NCBI RefSeq assembly: GCF_030766825.1
Contig: NZ_JASFDV010000043.1
Coordinates: 1 to 53,426, forward strand
Direction: 5' to 3'
Length of the DNA: 53,426 bases
DNA from: Nocardiopsis sp. CC223A
GTDB lineage: Bacteria; Actinomycetota; Actinomycetes; Streptosporangiales; Streptosporangiaceae
Position numbers and translations under genes: made by a program. Below, one piece after another: positions 43,637 through 53,426 of this stretch. The notes under the pieces were generated by a model. That model saw only the letters and a list, made by a program, of their open reading frames with translations, ran no database searches and was not told where the DNA came from. Position 1 is the first letter of the stretch. The number at the start of each line of letters is the position of its first letter.

Positions 43637-44833
43637 TCAGTCCTCCGTCGCCGCGGTGCCCGGGGCCGTGGGCTCGGGGGACCGGGCCTGTCGTGGTCGG
43701 GGGATGTCCAGGGGCTCGCGGCGGGTGTCCTCGGTCTCGGGGTGCAGTGCCGCCGACAGCGAGGAGCCGGCGTCCACGGCCTCGCGCACCAGTTCCTCCC
43801 GGACCGAGTGGGCGGCCCGCACGCTGAGCAGGCTGTCGTCGATCTCGTCGGTGTGCATGGCGTCGCGTGCGGTGGTCAGGGCCAGGTCGGCGTACTCGGC
43901 GGCGCGGTCGGCGATGGCCTGGCACTGCTCCCACTCCCGGTGGGCGGTCACCGCGGCGTGGACTCGCTCGCCGTAGTCGGCCAGGACGGTGATGCGTTCG
44001 GACAGGGCGGTGTGGGCGCGGGCGACCGCTTCCTCCTGCGGCTTCAGGGCCCGGGTGACCTGCTGGGACACCGCCTCCCGCTTGCGCTGGACCAGTTCGC
44101 GGCGCAGGGCGCGCAGCCGCAGCAGTTCCTGCGACATGCGCCATTCCTCCTCGCGGAGCAGGGGCAGGGTGTGGGCGGCGTCGAAGGACGCGCCCAGCAC
44201 GCGGGTGCCCTCCTCGACCCGGTCGGTGGCCTGTTGCAGGCGGGCGAACAGGTGGGCTTCGGGCTCCTCGTGCCGGGTGGCGTAGCTGTAGGGGCGGCCG
44301 AAGTCCTCGGGCAGCACGTACCGGCGGCGGTTCTCCGAGGCCAGCCGGGGCAGCATCCCGGGGCGCATGATGGCACCGGCCCCGCCCCCGGCGACGGCGA
44401 GGTAGAGGGCGGCGGCGGAGGCGCTGCCGGGGACGGCGGCGGCCAGGGGCTCCAGGGCGTTGCCCAGGATCAGGTGGCCGGTCAGGACGGTGGCGGCGGA
44501 CAGCGGCAGCGCCCAGAAGCCGTGCATGAGCAGGTCGGCCCAGTCGTCGGAGAGCGAGCCCCGGTCGGAGACCAGGCCCAGGACGGCGGCGGTGACGATC
44601 AGGCACAGCAGGGCGATGAGCGGGGTGGCCGCGCCGGGCACGAGCAGGGCGAGCGCGGCCAGGGAGGTGCCGCCGGCGGCGGTGAGCGCGGCGCCGCGAC
44701 GCCAGGTGAGCCGTGCCGAGGGGCCGACCGAATCCGGGAGCAGCCGTTCGGGGTGGGCGCGCAGGCGGGCGAGCGTCCGGCGCGGCAGGGTCGGATCGAA
44801 GGTGGGTCGAGAGGGATGGGACACGGCTGGCAC
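43637..44833 (-). CDS. Membrane protein with helical cytoplasmic domain, unknown function
   Basis: 398 residues from GTG 44833. Four hydrophobic helices lie between about residues 47 and 150 (AALTAAGGTSLAALALLVPG, LIALLCLIVTAAVLGLVSD, WALPLSAATVLTGHLILG, ASAAALYLAVAGGGAGAI). A long soluble part follows with SENRRRYVLPEDFGRPYSYA and extended charged helices (EEEWRMSQELLRLRALRRELVQRKREA), probably a coiled coil, then a Pro-rich tail. I do not recognise a family. The start is uncertain (GTG 44824 is possible). It is divergent from uvrB. Confidence 0.65.
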   Translation of the reverse strand: MPAVSHPSRPTFDPTLPRRTLARLRAHPERLLPDSVGPSARLTWRRGAALTAAGGTSLAALALLVPGAATPLIALLCLIVTAAVLGLVSDRGSLSDDWADLLMHGFWALPLSAATVLTGHLILGNALEPLAAAVPGSASAAALYLAVAGGGAGAIMRPGMLPRLASENRRRYVLPEDFGRPYSYATRHEEPEAHLFARLQQATDRVEEGTRVLGASFDAAHTLPLLREEEWRMSQELLRLRALRRELVQRKREAVSQQVTRALKPQEEAVARAHTALSERITVLADYGERVHAAVTAHREWEQCQAIADRAAEYADLALTTARDAMHTDEIDDSLLSVRAAHSVREELVREAVDAGSSLSAALHPETEDTRREPLDIPRPRQARSPEPTAPGTAATED

Positions 44834-45064
44834 CTCTATTCCGGGGGCGCAGTGCGCTGGTTTCGATGGTAACCCCGGGGCCCCGGCCCGGTCAGGGGTC
44901 TTCCGTGGACTGTGGGCGGCGGTCGTCCTCGGCGGCGGCCGGGCGGCGGCCGGGTGGCGCGTCCGCTTCCGGCCGCGGGATGTCGTGGGCGGTCGGTAGC
45001 GTTAGGTGGACGGGGACCCGTGTGCGCGGGGGCGGGTCCCGGGCGACGAGGGGATGAGGGCGAC

Positions 45065-47161
<2,097 letters not shown>

Positions 47162-47308
47162 CCCGTCGGGCTTCCCGCCCGGACCTGTATCGACGGGGGC
47201 ACGGTGGTGCAACGATAGGGTCGCGTAGTTACCTCAGCGTGACATAATCTTGGTCTTGCGCAGGATGTATGTCGCAATTGCCGGATGAATCCGGGTGTGG
47301 GGGAAACG

Positions 47309-47743
47309 ATGAGGGCTCGACTCCAGATGGCCGCCGGCGGCGTCGTGCTGCTGGGCGCCATGCTGACCGGGTGCGGTCTGGCCTTCGGTCGTGAGCAGGT
47401 CGAGGGCCCCGACCTGCCGCCCGGGGCCGACGCCGTCACGATCCCCGAGGAGAACGTCGACGCCCATGACGTGCTCATCGTCGTCGACGACGGATCGGAG
47501 ATCCACGACGAGTGCGCGGGACGGGAGGTCGTGGTCTCGGCCGACGACGCCATCGTGGTGCTGGACGGGTCCTGCGGGGTGGTCCGCGCCACCGGCCGCG
47601 GCTCCACCGTCGACGTGGGCTCGGCCGACAAGATCGTGCTGGTCGGGGTGGACAACACGATCTCCTTCGCGGGCGGCGAGCCCACGATCGTCAACCAGGG
47701 CCGCAACACCACCGTCGCCGAGGGCGGCGTCGCCCAGGAGTGA
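47309..47743 (+). CDS. DUF3060 lipoprotein
   Basis: 144 residues. ATG 47309 follows GGGGGAAACG. A signal peptide (QMAAGGVVLLGAMLTGCG) with lipobox LTGC makes this a lipoprotein. The mature part is a short beta-rich repeat domain with VVSADDAIVVLDGSCGVVRA, STVDVGSADKIVLVGVDNTI and EPTIVNQGRNTTV, the DUF3060 pattern seen in many mycobacterial and actinobacterial surface proteins of unknown role. A weak GGGC/GCCC hairpin lies between uvrB and this gene; a CATAAT at 47243-47248 may be its -10. Confidence 0.85.
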   Translation: MRARLQMAAGGVVLLGAMLTGCGLAFGREQVEGPDLPPGADAVTIPEENVDAHDVLIVVDDGSEIHDECAGREVVVSADDAIVVLDGSCGVVRATGRGSTVDVGSADKIVLVGVDNTISFAGGEPTIVNQGRNTTVAEGGVAQE

Positions 47744-48048
47744 CCCCCGATGCGCCGTCCCGGATGCGGAACCCCGTACCACCAAGGGGATCCGTGTCGG
47801 TGGATTGACCGCCCCGCCACCTGAGAGTGACCTTCGATCGGTTACGGTGGTCAGCGTCCACATCCGCGTCAACGCGGACGGGGGCGACGGATCGGGCGGA
47901 TGCCACCACCGAGGGTGAACTTTCGGTGTCGGTCGGCTGTATCGTTCCCCCGCCCGACTCTGAGGCGGTACGGTCGTTTCGTCCCGCCCGTCGTCGAGGC
48001 GGCACGACGGCGGGGGCGGACACGTGAGACCCGCTAGGGGAGGGGTGG
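47744..48048. other. Intergenic gap with one hairpin
   Basis: 305 bp between the DUF3060 gene and the GNAT gene. The only clear structure is CCCGCC/GTCGT paired with ACGAC/GGCGGG at about 47983-48014. No convincing gene, and no complete promoter could be assigned. Confidence 0.4.
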
Positions 48049-49044
48049 ATGAGCGGTTATGTCGCACGGGTGCGACATGATGAGTCGCCCGGAGGCGATG
48101 CGGGCCTTGATCCGTTGGTGCGGTCCGCCGCCCAGCGCTGGGCGGCCGCGGACCCGCTGCTGCCCGAACCGGTGAGCTTCGCCGCCGATTCCTACCCCCT
48201 GCTGACCGTCAGCGACGAGGACGGCCGTACGGTCGCCGCGGGTGCCATGCACTACACCTGGTACCAGCCCGGCGAGGTCGGCCGGATCTGGGGTGTGCCC
48301 GACCAGCACTGGCTGACTCCCATCGTCGGCGGCCCCGAGCCCGCCCGCGCCCTGGACTCCTTGCTCACCAGCTGGTGCGACCAGCTGGAGGACCTGCCCA
48401 CCGGCACCGGCTCGGAGTCGGCCGCCCTGGTGAGCTGGCCCGCCCGCGACGTCTGCGGCATCGCCCCGCTACAGCGCCACGGCCTTCAGCCCTACACCGT
48501 GCTCGCCGCCCGCCAGCGCCGCCGGGGCGTGCCCCCGTCGCTGCCGCCGCGCGACGTCACCATCCGCCTGGCCGACCGCAGCGACCTCACCCAGGTGGTG
48601 GGGCTCCTCATGGAGGAGCACCGCTACGAGCAGCACTTCGGCGGCGTGTTCCTCCAGCCCGACACCGCCGAGCAGACCCGCAAGGTGGCCGCCCGCGCCC
48701 TGGAGCGGGACCGCTCCTGGATCTGGCTGGCCGAGCGGCGCGGCCGCGCCGTGGGCCTGCTGTGGGTGTCCCCGCCCGAGCGGTCCCGCTGGGCCAAGTC
48801 CCTGGTCAAGGCGCGTCCGATCGCGCACATCGGCTACGGGGTGGTCAGCGCCGCCGAACGCGGCAGCGGTATCGGCACCGCCCTGGTCGGCCAGGCCCAC
48901 CAGGCCCTGGACAGCCACGGGGTGGGCGTCTCGGTGCTCAACTACGCGGCCATGAACCCGCTGTCGGGCCCGTTCTGGCACCGCATGGGCTACCGCCCGG
49001 TCTGGACGACCTGGGAGATCCGCCCCGCCCTCGCCCTGCGCTGA
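48049..49044 (+). CDS. GNAT-family N-acetyltransferase, two-lobed
   Basis: 331 residues, about twice the size of a single GNAT domain. The C-terminal half is a clear acetyltransferase: VTIRLADRSDLTQVVGLLME, AHIGYGVVSAAERGSGIGTAL (acetyl-CoA loop) and NPLSGPFWHRMGYRPVW. The N-terminal half (SFAADSYPLLTVSDEDGRTV, YTWYQPGEVGRIWGVP) resembles a degenerate first lobe. The substrate is unknown. GGGGAGGGG lies upstream of ATG 48049. Transcribed alone or with the HMG-lyase-like gene 88 bp downstream. Confidence 0.85.
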   Translation: MSGYVARVRHDESPGGDAGLDPLVRSAAQRWAAADPLLPEPVSFAADSYPLLTVSDEDGRTVAAGAMHYTWYQPGEVGRIWGVPDQHWLTPIVGGPEPARALDSLLTSWCDQLEDLPTGTGSESAALVSWPARDVCGIAPLQRHGLQPYTVLAARQRRRGVPPSLPPRDVTIRLADRSDLTQVVGLLMEEHRYEQHFGGVFLQPDTAEQTRKVAARALERDRSWIWLAERRGRAVGLLWVSPPERSRWAKSLVKARPIAHIGYGVVSAAERGSGIGTALVGQAHQALDSHGVGVSVLNYAAMNPLSGPFWHRMGYRPVWTTWEIRPALALR

Positions 49045-52479
<3,435 letters not shown>

Positions 52480-52521
52480 CGGTGGGGCCGGGCGGGGCAC
52501 GAGCCTGAGAGGCCAGAACAC

Positions 52522-53187
52522 ATGAGTCACACCCGCCCGGCCGGAACCGACAACCCGGGGGCGGACGCGAAGATCGCGGACGCCCCCGAGTCGTGGCCGG
52601 TGGAGCGGTCCGAGGACCGCTTCCGCTCCCGCATGGTGGGCATGCGCACCGACTGGGTGGAGATGCCCGGCCCGGGCGGCCGCGGCACGAGCCTGGCCGC
52701 CCGCGACTACATGGAGCACCCGGGCGCGGCGGCCGCGCTGGCCCTGGACGACGCCGGGCGGGTGCTGCTACAGCGCCAGTACCGGCACGCCGCCCGGCAC
52801 ACGCTGTGGGAGCTGCCCGCCGGGATCATCGACGGCGAGGGGGAGGGGCCGCTGGCCACCGCCCGCCGCGAACTGGTGGAGGAGGCGGGGCTGCGCGCCG
52901 ACACCTGGCACGAGCTCGCCGACTTCTTCCCCAGCCCCGGCTTCTCCAGCGAGCGCATCCACGTGTTCCTGGCGCGCGGGCTGTCGGAGGTGCCGGCCGA
53001 GGAGATCGACTTCGAGCGCGAGCACGAGGAGGCCGGACTGGTCGCCGAGTGGGTGCCGCTGGAGGAGGCGGTGGGGCTGGTCCTGGCCGGGCGGCTGCAC
53101 AACGGGGCGACGGTGATCGGCGTCCTGGCCGCGCACGCCGCCTCCCGTACGGGCTTCACCGGTCTGCGCGAGCCCACCGAGCCGTGA
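52522..53187 (+). CDS. NUDIX hydrolase, ADP-ribose pyrophosphatase type
   Basis: 221 residues. The NUDIX box is GIIDGEGEGPLATARRELVE continuing EAG, with one extra residue between the first G and E compared with the textbook spacing, as also seen in actinobacterial ADP-ribose pyrophosphatases such as Rv1700. DYMEHPGAAAALALDD, LLQRQYRHAARHTLWELPAG and PSPGFSSERIHVFLARGL complete the fold. It probably hydrolyses ADP-ribose to AMP and ribose-5-phosphate. GAGAGG lies upstream. The stop overlaps the next start (GTGA). Confidence 0.92.
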   Translation: MSHTRPAGTDNPGADAKIADAPESWPVERSEDRFRSRMVGMRTDWVEMPGPGGRGTSLAARDYMEHPGAAAALALDDAGRVLLQRQYRHAARHTLWELPAGIIDGEGEGPLATARRELVEEAGLRADTWHELADFFPSPGFSSERIHVFLARGLSEVPAEEIDFEREHEEAGLVAEWVPLEEAVGLVLAGRLHNGATVIGVLAAHAASRTGFTGLREPTEP

Positions 53188-53426
53188 CCGGCGCGGGGGA
53201 GCCCTCCGGGGTGGAGCGGGTGTGCGCGGCGTTCCTGGACCACCTGAGCGCCGAGCGGGCGCTGGCCGACAACACACTGGCGGCCTACCGCGCCGACCTG
53301 CGCCGTTACCGGGAGTACCTGGCCGCGGCGGGGGTGGACTCGGTCGACGGGGTCGCCCCCGCGGTGGTGGGCTCCTTCGTGCAGGCCCTGCGGGAGGGCG
53401 GGGACGGCCGGGCGCCGCTGGCGGCG
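53184..53426 (+). CDS. xerD: Tyrosine recombinase XerD, N-terminal part
   Basis: The window ends inside this gene; 81 residues are visible from GTG 53184, which overlaps the NUDIX stop by 4 bp. VERVCAAFLDHLSAERALADNTLAAYRADLRRYREYL is the SAM-like core-binding domain of Xer recombinases, which resolve chromosome dimers at dif. The catalytic R-H-R-Y residues lie outside the window, so the XerD rather than XerC or phage-integrase identity rests on the pyrG-nudix-xer gene order. Confidence 0.82.
   Translation, partial: MTGAGEPSGVERVCAAFLDHLSAERALADNTLAAYRADLRRYREYLAAAGVDSVDGVAPAVVGSFVQALREGGDGRAPLAA

Overview
This 53.4-kb window is very GC-rich chromosomal DNA from an actinobacterium. GTG and TTG starts are common, several genes have a TAnnnT hexamer 6-7 nt before the start codon and no Shine-Dalgarno (leaderless style), and the order trp - lgt - gltBD - pyk - pdtaR - liv - polA - rpsA - coaE - uvrB - pyrG - nudix - xerD follows the core order I associate with Streptomyces and its relatives. 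Family and genus are inference: Streptosporangiales, most likely a Nocardiopsis-like member of the Nocardiopsaceae.

Region 1 (1-5.8 kb) is the distal trp locus: the end of a Trp-associated membrane protein, an HGxxPAAW-type protein, two CD225/dispanin-like proteins around a DUF2752 protein, then trpC, trpB and trpA. Between trpC and trpB there is a 21-codon reading frame ending in RRWRWL, followed at once by competing inverted repeats; this looks like a tryptophan attenuator in an unusual internal position. Region 2 (5.9-11.3 kb) is an envelope module: MauE-like and DsbA-like thiol redox proteins, Lgt, and two tandem paralogous membrane-anchored proteins, each with a pair of cysteines. A convergent gene for a long BpsA-like (branched polyamine synthase) protein follows.

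Region 3 (13-24.3 kb) has a structured 5' leader, gltB and gltD (glutamate synthase), tandem DUF2784 genes, a terpene-cyclase-fold protein, leaderless pyk and a DUF1266 protein. Region 4 (24.5-26.2 kb) pairs a stand-alone HTH/LAGLIDADG protein with a tRNA that has a Leu CAA anticodon but a short type I variable loop, followed by the ANTAR regulator pdtaR. Region 5 (26.5-34.3 kb) is a branched-chain amino acid ABC transporter, livHMGF, with the binding-protein gene livJ convergent to it. Between livF and livJ lie a triplicated livF-tail-plus-terminator array and the eroded remains of a maltose-type sugar ABC locus (lacI', binding protein', malF'-malG').

Region 6 (34.7-53.4 kb) is mainly housekeeping: a thioesterase, polA, an ArfB-like release factor, rpsA, DUF1801 and GNAT proteins, coaE, two membrane proteins (one frameshifted), uvrB, a DUF3060 lipoprotein, a second GNAT protein, an HMG-CoA-lyase-like enzyme, pyrG, a NUDIX hydrolase and the start of xerD. 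Two small relics of one element family, with matching left and right ends (42.2 and 50.2 kb), sit in intergenic gaps; the second is flanked by a near-perfect target duplication.
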